From the NCBI RefSeq assembly GCF_965638725.1, contig NC_134958.1, positions 20,801,964 through 20,865,963 on the forward strand: a stretch of 64,000 nt of DNA, read 5' to 3'. The position numbers were made by a program, and so were the translations under genes. The notes beneath the pieces are model-generated. The model did no database searches. It was not told the origin of the DNA and saw only the letters and a program-made list of their open reading frames with translations. Every line of letters starts with the position of its first letter. Position 1 is the first letter of the stretch. This DNA comes from Aptenodytes patagonicus (Eukaryota > Chordata > Aves > Sphenisciformes > Spheniscidae). Shown here piece by piece: positions 29,201 to 39,700 of the stretch.

Positions 29201-32200
29201 ATGTTAAATGCTTAAATGTTTTACTTCGCTTCTGTGTGGAATTTCTAGTCTTTTTGAAAAGTTTATTTCCACTTCTTCGTGTAAACTCTCTTTTTAATTA
29301 GAAAACTATGTCTTGCACAGTGCTGGGTACAAACTAATAGAGTAGAGTGGGAAGGAAGCAACTAATTCATGCTGTTTGTAAGTCATATTCAGCGTGGATT
29401 TAAAATGAAGTACACTCAACTAAATTTTCTTTTTGTTGTTGTTGTTTGGGGTTTTTTTTGAGAATTAACAGATCTCAGAAGTATTAACTTTTAAATTAAC
29501 CTTTCTTCTCAACTCAGGTGCATACACAATGCTTTTATATTTCCTGACTTGTTGAGTCAGGGAAAAAGGCTGTTGCAGTGATTGTAAATTCAAGTTTGGA
29601 GGTGGCACGAGTATTGTTTTACCTGTTTTGTGACTTTTTTCTTCAATAATTATGATTTGGCCAAATGGAAAAGTATTTATGCTGTATTACCAATAGAAAC
29701 ACCAGAGTTTGGTCATGCTGCTAAAGGTCAGGATTTTTACAGTCCTTTCATAAGTCATTGGGACCACAGAAAGTTACACAGATCTTTTAATGACTTGAAA
29801 ATATTCTTCACTCTTCCAAAGCTGTTTACCTGTGTGAGATTCAGATTAAAAAAAAAAAAAAAAGTTGACTATGAACACAATACAAAATTTTCGCTATGAA
29901 GGGAGAGAAGGGATAAACAGCTGAAATGACAATAATAAAGCATATTTTCTTATTTAAAAACACACCCCCACCCCATTGTAACTGCATGCATATATCTCTC
30001 TTCTTTCAGTGCAGATGGACGTTTTGAGGGAACGTCTACAAAAACTGTGGTAAAATATGATGGCACCATTGCTTGGACTCCACCAGCAAACTACAAAAGT
30101 TCTTGTACTATTGATGTAACCTTCTTCCCCTTTGACCTCCAAAATTGCTCTATGAAATTTGGTTCCTGGACTTACGATGGCTCACAGGTTGATATAATTC
30201 TTGAAGATTATGATGTTGACAAAAGAGACTTTTTTGATAATGGAGAATGGGAAATAGTGACTGCAACAGGGAGCAAAGGAAATAGGACTGATGGATGCTG
30301 CTGGTATCCTTTTGTTACATATTCATTTATAATTAGACGTTTACCACTTTTTTACACATTGTTTCTCATTATTCCTTGTATTGGGCTTTCGTTTCTAACT
30401 GTTCTTGTCTTCTATCTTCCTTCAAATGAAGGCGAAAAAATTTCACTTTGCACTTCAGTACTGGTATCTTTGACTGTTTTTCTTCTTGTTATTGAAGAGA
30501 TTATTCCATCATCGTCTAAAGTTATCCCACTTATAGGAGAGTACTTGGTGTTTACTATGATATTTGTGACATTGTCCATTGTGATAACTGTCTTTGCTAT
30601 TAATATTCACCATCGCTCTTCGTCTACACACAATGCTATGGCACCTTGGGTTCGCAAGATATTTCTTCACAAACTTCCCAAGCTGCTTTGCATGAGAAGT
30701 CATGTAGATAGATACTTTGCTCAGAAGGAGGAAACAGGAAATATGAATGGATCAGAATCATCTAGGAACACCTTGGAAGCAGCTCTAGATTCTATCCGAT
30801 ATATTACAAGACATGTTATGAAGGAGAATGAAGTGCGTGAGGTGGGTGTATTAGTCATATTACACTGATTTTGTAAAACTGGAAATTAGAAAACCAAGTG
30901 ATGGTTTACTATGCAGTTGCATATTAAATATGTGTTCTGGGATTTCCAGTTTTTATACTTCACTGGAAGCTGTGTAATTATTTCCACTGGAAAGAAGTAC
31001 AAGTATGGTACAATACTGAGAATTCTTATAGATTTTGGGCTGATACAATACAGTCCTTGGGTTCTTTGAAGTCATTTGCTTTCTTCTAGAAGTAAGTTCA
31101 TGTTGTTAATTACACATTTTCAGAGATACTTGTCTGTTACAAGAGCATGTATGGTAACTGTTCCCTACAGTGCTGCTGGATGTTACTTTCATGATGAGAG
31201 AAGTAGGTATTTTTCATTTTAATGTTATATCTGAAGGCTATCTGAAAAATGCATTTGCCTTACATTTTCAGATAAATACTGCTAAGCCTTACTTTGCAGC
31301 TTTCAATTCCAAATAAAAACAATTTTTAATGCCCTAACTTATATTAGTTTAAATACAAGCTATAGCCATATGTTGGACATTCTGTGCTGAGATCAAACAT
31401 GGATTAGATGACTTCTTGAGTGTTCTCTTCTAGCCTTATTATTATTTGTCCCTAAGTTATATCAAAAGATGCCAAAGGCTTTTTTCAGTCTGTACATTTG
31501 CACTCTGAACTATCCTTACTGGATGTTTACACCATTCGGGTAAGAGCATTATGAATGTTTTTTTCTTTCCATGCTTTTTAAACTAGCACCATTGGTACAT
31601 CAGATACTTAAATGTTATTTTCAGGCTAGTGTAGAAATATAGAAGTTTGTTGTGATGTCTCATGATGCTGCTATCTGTTTCTGATGGCAAGACCTGAGAT
31701 TCTTTCAATTTATACAGAAATTACTGTCTTCAAAAGTTGCTGGTTGCTGAGAGCGTGTTCTCACATGCTAGCCTAGGCGTAAGCGAACTCCTCTAATGTA
31801 CCTTCTCAGGACTCGGTTCTGACATTATCACAAGGGATTCAGTCTAGATTTTGAATAAACGTATCTACTGTACTGTTAAAACAGCATCTAATACCCCTGC
31901 ACTGTATGAACAACACAAATAGAATAGTTTGCTATTAAAGACATAATTTCCTGTAAATTAAGGGTCAGTTTTCTTTCTCTTACTGAACTTACTCTATTTG
32001 TCTGTGACTGACAAGAGAGGTGATAAGTATTTTGTTTTTCAGGTGCAATGTTGTTGTGACTCTAAACCTCAGAAATTAATATACAGCTGACTGGGGATTC
32101 ACTTGTGTTTTATTATTTGGGCTCCAGAGAATGCAAGCTTTAATTGCAAAAGTTGTTAATAAAAACTACACAGCTAGTGCTGTTGTAGCCTTACCTCTTA

Positions 32201-33086
32201 GGAAGCAGTAGGCTTGGGAAATGTGGATAGCTCCAGTTCAAATCAAAGACAACTGTTTGGCAGGGTTTTAATTTGCTTGCACAATTATATCTGCTATAGT
32301 TGCAAAACTGTGTATAGAGATGAATAATCCTATCAAAAAGGAAAACAGTCTTGAAAGTACTGTGAGTATTCTCCCTAGTGTATAATTCTGTGCAGCAGTA
32401 ACTTCACAGCTTTCAGATCTTGTATGTAGCCAGATAGCTCCTGTCTACCGTTGATTTTTTTTTTTTTTTTTTTTTTAATTTTATTTTGGTGTGGGGGTGG
32501 GGGTGTTTTGGTTTTGTGTTTTGGTTCTTTTTTGGTTTGTTTGTTTGTTTTCTTTACAATTTTGCTTCTAGCTCCTGCCCGGGAATTCCACTTTATGATG
32601 AGGCTGTGGCAGGCTAAATCCTGCAGTATGTTAGAAAATTGCATACCGATTTCATCTCTCTGTAGTTGAGGAGAGTGCTTGTCAGGGTCAGATTCTGCAT
32701 TAAAATCTAGTATTGGTCTGTATAGCTTACCAATCATCATAGAGGGAAGTTTATTCCTGTTTTAGCTCATAGTGTAATTATAAAAAGTTATTAAAGGGGG
32801 TTACCAAATGGACCTGATCTGGAAAAAAGTGTGCTGTAAAGTGATTAAGAATTTCAGGGTTTGGTACTGTATTTTTACCTGTTCTCACACATACTGACCA
32901 ACTCTTATGCTCTTTGGTTTTTAGGTTGTTGAAGACTGGAAATTTATTGCTCAGGTGCTTGATCGAATGTTCTTATGGACTTTTCTTCTGGTTTCAGTAA
33001 TTGGATCACTTGTGTTATTTATTCCTGTTATTCATAAATGGGCAAGTATAATAGTACCTACACATATAGGCAGTACAAATGCATAA
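16730..33086 (+). CDS. CHRNA5: Neuronal acetylcholine receptor subunit alpha-5
   Basis: Exons 16730-16847, 26524-26675, 27525-27569, 28943-29052, 30010-30841 and 32925-33086 splice to 1419 nt, 472 residues (human 468). The product is an accessory subunit of pentameric nicotinic cation channels. The start, CAGCCATGG, has a strong Kozak context and opens a signal peptide (residues 1 to about 32, core [14 protein letters not shown]). Next come the extracellular domain ([16 protein letters not shown]; Cys-loop C174-C188), vicinal cysteines C238-C239, M1 (about 254-279), M2 ([19 protein letters not shown]), M3, a short cytoplasmic loop, and M4 in the last exon. The residues before the Cys pair read RTDG, without the Tyr that classical agonist-binding alpha subunits have two positions before the pair; this agrees with alpha5 not forming an ordinary binding face. 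Asp402 matches human Asp398. It converges with CHRNA3. Confidence 0.97.
18859..18888 (+). repeat. Subterminal repeat, left copy
   Basis: GCTATGCCATGC..CAGACCTGT..AT matches 19864-19892 in direct orientation at about 23 of 29 positions, although the flanking terminal sequences of the element are inverted copies. It is itself an imperfect palindrome (CTAT...ATAG ends). Confidence 0.55.
19864..19892 (+). repeat. Subterminal repeat, right copy
   Basis: This is the direct-orientation partner of 18859-18888, lying just inside the right terminal inverted repeat of the candidate element. Confidence 0.55.
22808..22825. repeat. Perfect 18-bp palindrome
   Basis: ATTGGTGTTAACACCAAT equals its own reverse complement. 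It carries two opposed ATTGG/CCAAT motifs around a GTTAAC core and lies in CHRNA5 intron 1. Confidence 0.95.
26524..26675 (+). CDS. CHRNA5: CHRNA5 exon 2
   Basis: It encodes residues 40-90, the start of the mature extracellular domain including [19 protein letters not shown] and [10 protein letters not shown]. The acceptor is tatatAG and the donor is GTG|gtatgt. Confidence 0.95.
27525..27569 (+). CDS. CHRNA5: CHRNA5 exon 3 (45 nt)
   Basis: It encodes [15 protein letters not shown], residues 91-105. The 45-nt length is the nicotinic family standard. Borders are ttatAG and CAG|gtatgt. Confidence 0.96.
28943..29052 (+). CDS. CHRNA5: CHRNA5 exon 4 (110 nt)
   Basis: It encodes residues 106-142, [17 protein letters not shown] through [12 protein letters not shown]. 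Borders are atccacAG and GACAA|gtaaga. Confidence 0.96.
30010..30841 (+). CDS. CHRNA5: CHRNA5 exon 5 (Cys-loop, M1-M3, cytoplasmic loop)
   Basis: The 832-nt exon encodes residues 142-419: Cys-loop [27 protein letters not shown]1, M2, M3 and the cytoplasmic loop to ENEVRE. The acceptor is tctttcAG and the donor is GAG|gtgggt, phase 0. Asp402 is the GAT at 30788-30790. Confidence 0.97.
31399..31448 (+). mobile_element. Probable decayed CR1 LINE 3' end
   Basis: GGATTAGATGACTTCTTGAG followed by TCTTCTAGCCTTATTATTAT resembles the extreme 3' end of avian CR1 (consensus-like GGACTAGATGACCT..GAGGTCCCTTCCAGCC, then ATTCT-type repeats). It is only about 50 bp and diverged, in CHRNA5 intron 5. Confidence 0.5.
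32455..32476. repeat. Poly(T) run leading into a T/G-rich tract
   Basis: A 22-base T run is followed to about 32552 by T/G-only stretches (GGGGGTGGGGGTG, then TTTGG and TTTG repeats), in CHRNA5 intron 5 about 400 bases before the last exon. Confidence 0.9.
32925..33086 (+). CDS. CHRNA5: CHRNA5 terminal coding exon (M4)
   Basis: It encodes residues 420-472, [18 protein letters not shown], the M4 helix and the tail ending [10 protein letters not shown]. The acceptor is tttttAG and the stop is TAA at 33084-33086. Confidence 0.96.
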   Translation, partial: VVEDWKFIAQVLDRMFLWTFLLVSVIGSLVLFIPVIHKWASIIVPTHIGSTNA

Positions 33087-33585
33087 AATATTTTTGGATC
33101 TGTCTCCTGCTAATATGGCTCTAGAAAGTTTTGCAGTAGCTCTATTTCCATGCACGTTCTTTGTAGGCATGTTTCTGATAGAGTAAAAAAAAAAAAAATC
33201 CAAACCCAGAAAATTATGTTTATATTAAAGCATGGCATCCCTAGGACATACAGAAGTCAATTTGCTTATTGCCAGTCTACTAAGTTACTTCTAAATCAGG
33301 TCAGAATTAAAAGGACCTTCTCAAGCATTTGCATGCATGATATGTCAAAAAAGCATACACTGACACCTGCTGTGAAGGAGAAGGATTTAAATTTTTTTTA
33401 ATGATGATCATTGTAGTCCAATTATTAAATTACTATATAAATTGTTATATTTAGTATTAACTATTTGCAGGTATTTACACAGTAGAGTTGCTTATTTCAA
33501 TTTAGTATGTAAAGGAGAATTTTTATCAGCTCTCTTGAATGTGTTGTAAAAGTATAAAGTTTCTACAGAGTAAATTTAAGATAAT

Positions 33586-33591
33586 AATAAA
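33586..33591 (+). terminator. CHRNA5: Candidate CHRNA5 poly(A) signal
   Basis: This is the first AATAAA after the CHRNA5 stop, 500 bases on. Later hexamers at 35467-35472 and 35476-35481 could serve a long 3'UTR form. Confidence 0.5.
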
Positions 33592-33599
33592 AATACCAG

Positions 33600-35500
33600 T
33601 TAAACTTCCCATATATTCAACATATAAGTAAAAATAGCGATTTGGCTATGTTTTGCCTTTATAAATTTTCAGTGGAATTTGCTGCTAAATTTAAAACCTT
33701 GTTAATTCTATCATACTAACATGAACATTTAATACAGTAAGCCTTAAAATGCCTACGGGATACATGTATATTGATATCTCTGTATCAGCTATGGAAAGGA
33801 AGGCAAAGACAATTAAATGAGTTCCCAAGTTGCACAAGTATTCTAATGGACCGGAACATTCAGATTTCTTTATTCTTGATGAAGAGTTTGATACCGTATG
33901 TTAGTGCAAACATGTTAATAATTTCCTGCCTTTGTGTGTTTCTCAGAATTAAGTTTTTAGGCACTCCCCAAATTCCTTCTACCTGTGCTTTTCTGAAGGA
34001 AATGGGTTGAAAAATATTATGCTCTGTAACCAATAATTAAGGTAATTAAGTTTTCACACATTTGTTAAATCGAACTTAGAAAGCTATCTTTAATAGGTTG
34101 TCTCATTTAAAGAACCATATGTAACTCTAAGCAGCGAGGACTTACAGCTTTCCATACTTTCTTTTTTCTGAGAATGTTGAAAACTAACTTGCAACTTTTT
34201 AATTATTCCATTAAAATATATTCTTTAAATACTGACTTTAAATTCTTTACATTCATTCCAATGCCACCTTTCTTAAAAGCTTTATTTCTGGAAGAGACTC
34301 TAAAATAGATGGGGGGTTTCCTACACCAAAGTTTTGTCAGTGTATTCCATAATATAGTTGCATCCTGCAGGGCTAATACAGTAATGCCAAGCTAGAGCAA
34401 GTCTTGAAGTTTTTATCTGATTAAATTACTACATTAATAATAACATGTTTAGGTGAGAAGTTTAATGTAAATTGTGGTATCTTTGATAATGTAAGTTTTT
34501 ATGGTGGTTATGAATTTGGAAAACGGATACATATTTTCCCCCTCCCCCTGTATCTCTTTTAGAATAGCACTGTTTGGCACTGTACTGATTAGAATACTGA
34601 TTGCTTGTGTCATAATTTATATATAATTGAATATTTATTTCAAATTGTTTTCACCTGTAGGACATTCTTGGTTTTGTGTAGATTAAGGCTCACAGGCAGC
34701 GAAATGATGCCAGGCGAGCCTTTTTTTTTTTTTTTTTAATACCAACTTATAAATAATTCTGATTGTAAAGGAAGTCACTCTTCCTCTTCAGTTATACAAT
34801 TACATCTGGCATTGGATATCCATATTTCCTCTATTCCCGTCATAATTAATTTTAAAGGTGAATTTGCAAAGATTATCTGATTTAGTCCATTAATATAATA
34901 ATTTTAACTTTCTCAGTATTATTAAGATTAAACAATGCATCAGTGACTTTCTCTGTGTGGAAGTTGCAGAAATGCTTCAGATATCTTATTTCCTCTTCAA
35001 ATGCAAAATTTCTTTTTATAGTCTTCCTTGGGTTTGAATTACTGAGGTTTACTCTTACCTGAACAGAAAGCAAAGTAAGTAAAACTATAGACTAGCTATA
35101 TATATATTTTTTTTTAACTCCCCACCTCACCTCTTTCCCCTCGTTAAATGATGTCTGTAGACTGCCCAATTATATCATAAGGTGACTAGCAGCATCGTGG
35201 CCAATGGAGTCCCAGTCTTTATACTAGTAACTGACAATTTTTGCAAATGCATGAATTTCTTTTAGTCACTTCTACAATCTGATCGTGATAAGTACAGATA
35301 AGATAGCTGACACTAGAATCCTTGGGGTCTTCAGCTTATCAGGTGTGTCTGAAACAAAATAATTTTAATAGACTCAGAAGCATGGACCTTTACTTACGTA
35401 ACTTGTTTCTGAATGTGTTGAACTGTAGCTAATGCTACCTTACATAGGTTTTTGTCACTCAGTCAAAATAAATGAAATAAAAAGCACAATTTTCAACAGC
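33600..35500. other. Interval between convergent CHRNA5 and CHRNA3
   Basis: About 1.9 kb of AT-rich DNA between the tail ends of the two genes, with a 17-base T run at 34721-34737. It may be 3'UTR of either gene if distal poly(A) sites are used. I see nothing else in it. Confidence 0.6.
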
Positions 35501-35509
35501 TTGATTCTC

Positions 35510-35515
35510 TTTATT
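35510..35515 (-). terminator. CHRNA3: Candidate distal CHRNA3 poly(A) signal
   Basis: TTTATT on the plus strand is AATAAA on the CHRNA3 strand, about 1.06 kb past its stop. It lies within 30 bases of two plus-strand AATAAA hexamers (35467, 35476). Confidence 0.45.
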
Positions 35516-35954
35516 TTCATAAATGTTACATCACTTGGTACACTGTATTTCCAAAAAGTTTCCAGTTTGGTACAGAGAGAACAGTTCATATTTTTACAAA
35601 ATATTTTCTCATTACAGTGTTTTGTTGCATTCTTTATTCATGCTTTTAAATTATCTGCAGTTACTGATTAAAAAAAAAGTATGCCTAAGAAGCAATTTTA
35701 GCATACTTAACAGGACTATTTTGTATCTACCTGCCTTCCCTTGTCATAAAACACTTCGCCATAGCAGGATGCTTCTGTATCCAAACTATCCTATCAAAGT
35801 ATTTTGATCCTTTGCATAACCTGCAGACTGCATCTTTGTGTGTGTTTTACTTGTATGCAGTTTTAAACAATATTAGGTTTGAATAGCTTGTTTTTTCTGA
35901 CAGTCTTCTCATACATTGCAATATGGGGATGCACAGAGTTTACATTATGGCTGC

Positions 35955-35960
35955 TTTATT
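35955..35960 (-). terminator. CHRNA3: Candidate proximal CHRNA3 poly(A) signal
   Basis: AATAAA on the minus strand about 615 bases past the CHRNA3 stop. Proximal and distal use cannot be told apart here. Confidence 0.4.
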
Positions 35961-36572
35961 ACCATCATCTATTATTTACCTATTTGTTTTCCTTTTGTAA
36001 TAAACCTGGCCATGGTCCTTTCCTCCCGCTGTTGGAGTCAGTTTACACACCAGGTGGCAATGTCTGCATTCTAGCAATTTGGTATGTATGCTTCCTAAGC
36101 CGTTTCGTCCTCGGCAGGGCATTCATTGAACTCAGTGTGAACTTATTTCCAGAAGATCCTGTCATGCTCTGAAGAGACTTGGCACCAGACTCGTGGAAAC
36201 AAATCTAGTAGCCCAAAGTATTCAACCTGTCTTGACTTTCTGAATATTCATATAATTTTCAGTTTCTTTATCAACCCCTTCTTAAACCATTCCTATAAAG
36301 TTTAATGTACTGCCTACATCTTTTCCAGTTATTGCAAAAAGTAGCTGTCAAGCATAGCTCATATTACTTTGAGATTAGCTGTCAGAAAGGTTCAAAACTT
36401 TTTTTTTTCCCCACGTTTTCACATTTTTAACAAAGCCTTCTTGGTCAAGCAAAGTTGAGGCCAAGAGAGATCCTTATTCTACTACACATAGAAGGGACAT
36501 CAGGTGCTGGGGTGGGGGTACAGAGTTGGTTGGCAAAAGTTTTCTTTGATTTCACAACATACTATTTAATAT

Positions 36573-36701
36573 TTACATTTCATCTCCAGCCATCAAAGGT
36601 TGTAAAAACAATCCTGCTGTTCCTAGAATACATACCAGGATGAAAACCCATAGAAAAATACGATCGATTACCATGGCAACGTACTTCCAGTCATCCTGAA
36701 T
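36573..36701 (-). CDS. CHRNA3: CHRNA3 terminal coding exon (M4)
   Basis: It encodes residues 455-496, [19 protein letters not shown] to the end. The acceptor reads tttttcAG on the minus strand and the stop is TAA at 36575-36573. Confidence 0.96.
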   Translation of the reverse strand: MQDDWKYVAMVIDRIFLWVFILVCILGTAGLFLQPLMAGDEM

Positions 36702-39700
36702 CTGAAAAATAAATTGAATAGCAAGTAGGCATGTTTATTAGATGAATAACTTGCAGTAGCAATTAGTACCATTTTATGTAGGAAGCACAATTTTTTTCCA
36801 TATGTAGATGTCTTTCATATATGCACAACTTACATATCTCTGTTTTCATTGACAAATGAATTCATCTTGAAGAAGCTTTATTTGAATATGCTATTTGTGG
36901 CAAAGTCAAAAGCTGCTTCTTCAAATACAAAAAGTTGTTCACCAAGCACTGGACTTCATGAGATACAACTTCTTCTGCATACCAAAAATGAAAGTGAAAA
37001 GCTTTACATTCTTAGGTGATCAGGTTTTTACTGAAACAGACTTCTCCTACTGGTCTTTAGGCAGTATGTAAAAAGGCAAAGGTTAACTGGTATATAATTA
37101 TTTGGTACCTTTCTTATGTAGTACTGAAATTTGATAGTTCTCATGCACGGTGTAAAATTTATCTCCTTACCTTCCACATAGGGAGGGAACCAAGTTTCCA
37201 AGAACCAGGTTTTTCTATTTATCTTTTTTTTTTACAGTGGTCATTATAACAAGAGTGACACTGAAGTATTATATATGTTACATATTAATAGTAACTACAT
37301 TAGGCGATCATTTTAGTTACTCTTGAGATTACAATTTAAATTTTTACTTCATTTTTTCTTCAGGAAGGCTAACAAATTAATGATACATTTGTTGATTTTG
37401 AAATTTTGCGCTTTTTAGCTTAGAACTTGTTCGTTAAGGCAGACTTAAAAAAACCAGAACACCCCCATATTTTCTATACCAACTAATTCCAAATAAAGTT
37501 CTGATTTCAGCATAAACAAAATAACTTCATTCTACCTTCAAGTGCCATACTGCAGAGGATTTAAATTCAGTGATGATTTTGGTGGTGTGGCTACTGTTCT
37601 TAGTATATTTGAGGAACGTGATAAAAAGAGAAGGTTAATTTTTTTTATTGCATCAAGATGCAGTTTTATGAAAGATTATGGTCCCTGTCTTGTCGCAGTT
37701 GTCTCATTTAGCTACAAGCACTTTACTCTGCAGCAGCTGCAGAATAAGCAACAACATCACTGTGAAGAACATTCATTCTTACGTTCTTTATTATTGATGG
37801 TAAGCTGTGGGAGGGAGAATGTAACTTTCTAAAGGCCACAGGGTCAGCAAATTCCACTATTAAGATTATAACTTGGAAAATCCGCACTCTGAATCTTGTA
37901 GGACAGATACTCAAGTGTGTTTCCCTAGCAGTGGTTACCTTAATGTTCTTCACTCAGTATATGTGTTGTCAATAAAGAGAATGTTGTGCAACAGAGCTGC
38001 TCCCCCAAATTATCTACATTCAAAATTGCACATACTTGTAATACAGCTTGGGTAATTTACTTGTATAAAATAATGGTCCGTGTTGTCCTTTTTTTCTTTT
38101 TTTTTTTTTTGGGGGGTGTGCGTGTGTGTTGAGATCTCTTTTTCTTACAGAACACACTAATGGCAAATGATGTCTGCAGTTTGAGTAATAGTAAAATATG
38201 TTCTTACCTCTTTTGCTTCATTCTGCATTTTCATATTTTCTGCAATGTATTTAACACTTTCAATAGCATCTCTCATTTCTGGTGACAGAACTGAAAATGA
38301 AAACAGAGGATCTACAGACTCAGAGCTTGAACTTCTTGTGAGATTGCCACTGAAATCTGAGAACTTCATTCGTTGATACTGACAACAGCTGCATGCCACA
38401 TCTTGACATACAAAGCCATCTTTGCAGCATTTGGTTTCAGAACTGTTGAAGCAATTTAAGTTTGAAAACTCAGAAGTGAAAAATGATTTTGGCTTCTGAT
38501 TATTCTCTTCATCACTGGCAGGCCTTGTCATAAACATGATCCTGGGAAGTAAGTTCAAGAAAATGGTTCTCACCCACACAGGCATTGTGTGTGTCTTGGG
38601 TGTTCTGTAGTGCACGTTAAGTACAAATACCGTAATGACAATAGATAGAGTTACAAATATCATGGTGAAAAGGAGGTATTCTCCAATAAGCGGAATTACC
38701 AGGGAAGTAGAAGGTATGGTTTCTGTGATAACAAGAAGGAACACTGTTAAAGATAGAAGGACTGATATGCAGAGTGTCACCTTCTCACCACAGTCTGAAG
38801 GCAAATAGAAAACTAATACAGTCAGAAAAGAAATCAGCAGACATGGAATAATCATATTGATAGTGTAAAATAAAGGTAAACGCCTAATGTAAAGAGAATA
38901 TGTGATGTCTGGATATATCTCTTCACAGCAGTTGTATTTGATGTCATGTTTATACCCAGGAGCTTTAATAATAGCCCATTCTCCGCTCTCCCAGTAATCT
39001 TTCAGGTTCATTGTAGAGCCAATTAAAACTAAGTCAATTTTTGCTTTATCGTAAGACCAGGAACCAAACTTCATGGTGCAGTTCTGGTAGTCAAATGGGA
39101 AGTAGGTTACATCTATTTTACATGAGCTTTTAAATATAGCTGGAGGTATCCAGGTCACATCACCCGTGTATTTTAATAGGGCCTTTGTCTTGTCATCAAC
39201 CTGGAAGTCCCCAACTGCACTGTAAAGCAAATAAAAATAATAAAAATTAGACTGCAACTACTTCAGGTAGTTTCATAGATTCAGATCATATACATTAACT
39301 CTTTAATCTGTTTTGGGAAAGTCAGCAATTACATGTTGACATGGAGCTGAACTGCGTATGCAGGACTGAATCAGCGGCTGTCTTAGTTAAACTGAAATAA
39401 ACAGCTGTATAAATTTACTGTGGAGGATTTGAAAGGAAATATTCTCCCTTAGAATAATATGACTCAGTGCAGTCAATATTCAAAGCAGCAAACAAGGGAT
39501 TGCAAATGGCAGTTCGACTAGATGATTGTTGTAGGTCCCTTCCAGCTGAACTATTTTATTCTATTCTGTTCTAGATCAAGCACATCAGAACCCAAGGGCT
39601 GATAAGAGGATACCTGCAGTACTGGTATTTCCACCTCTTCTGTGGACAGTGCAGGTAGTAACTATGGAAAGAGGGAGTAGGGTTGGGGTACCTCTTTGCA

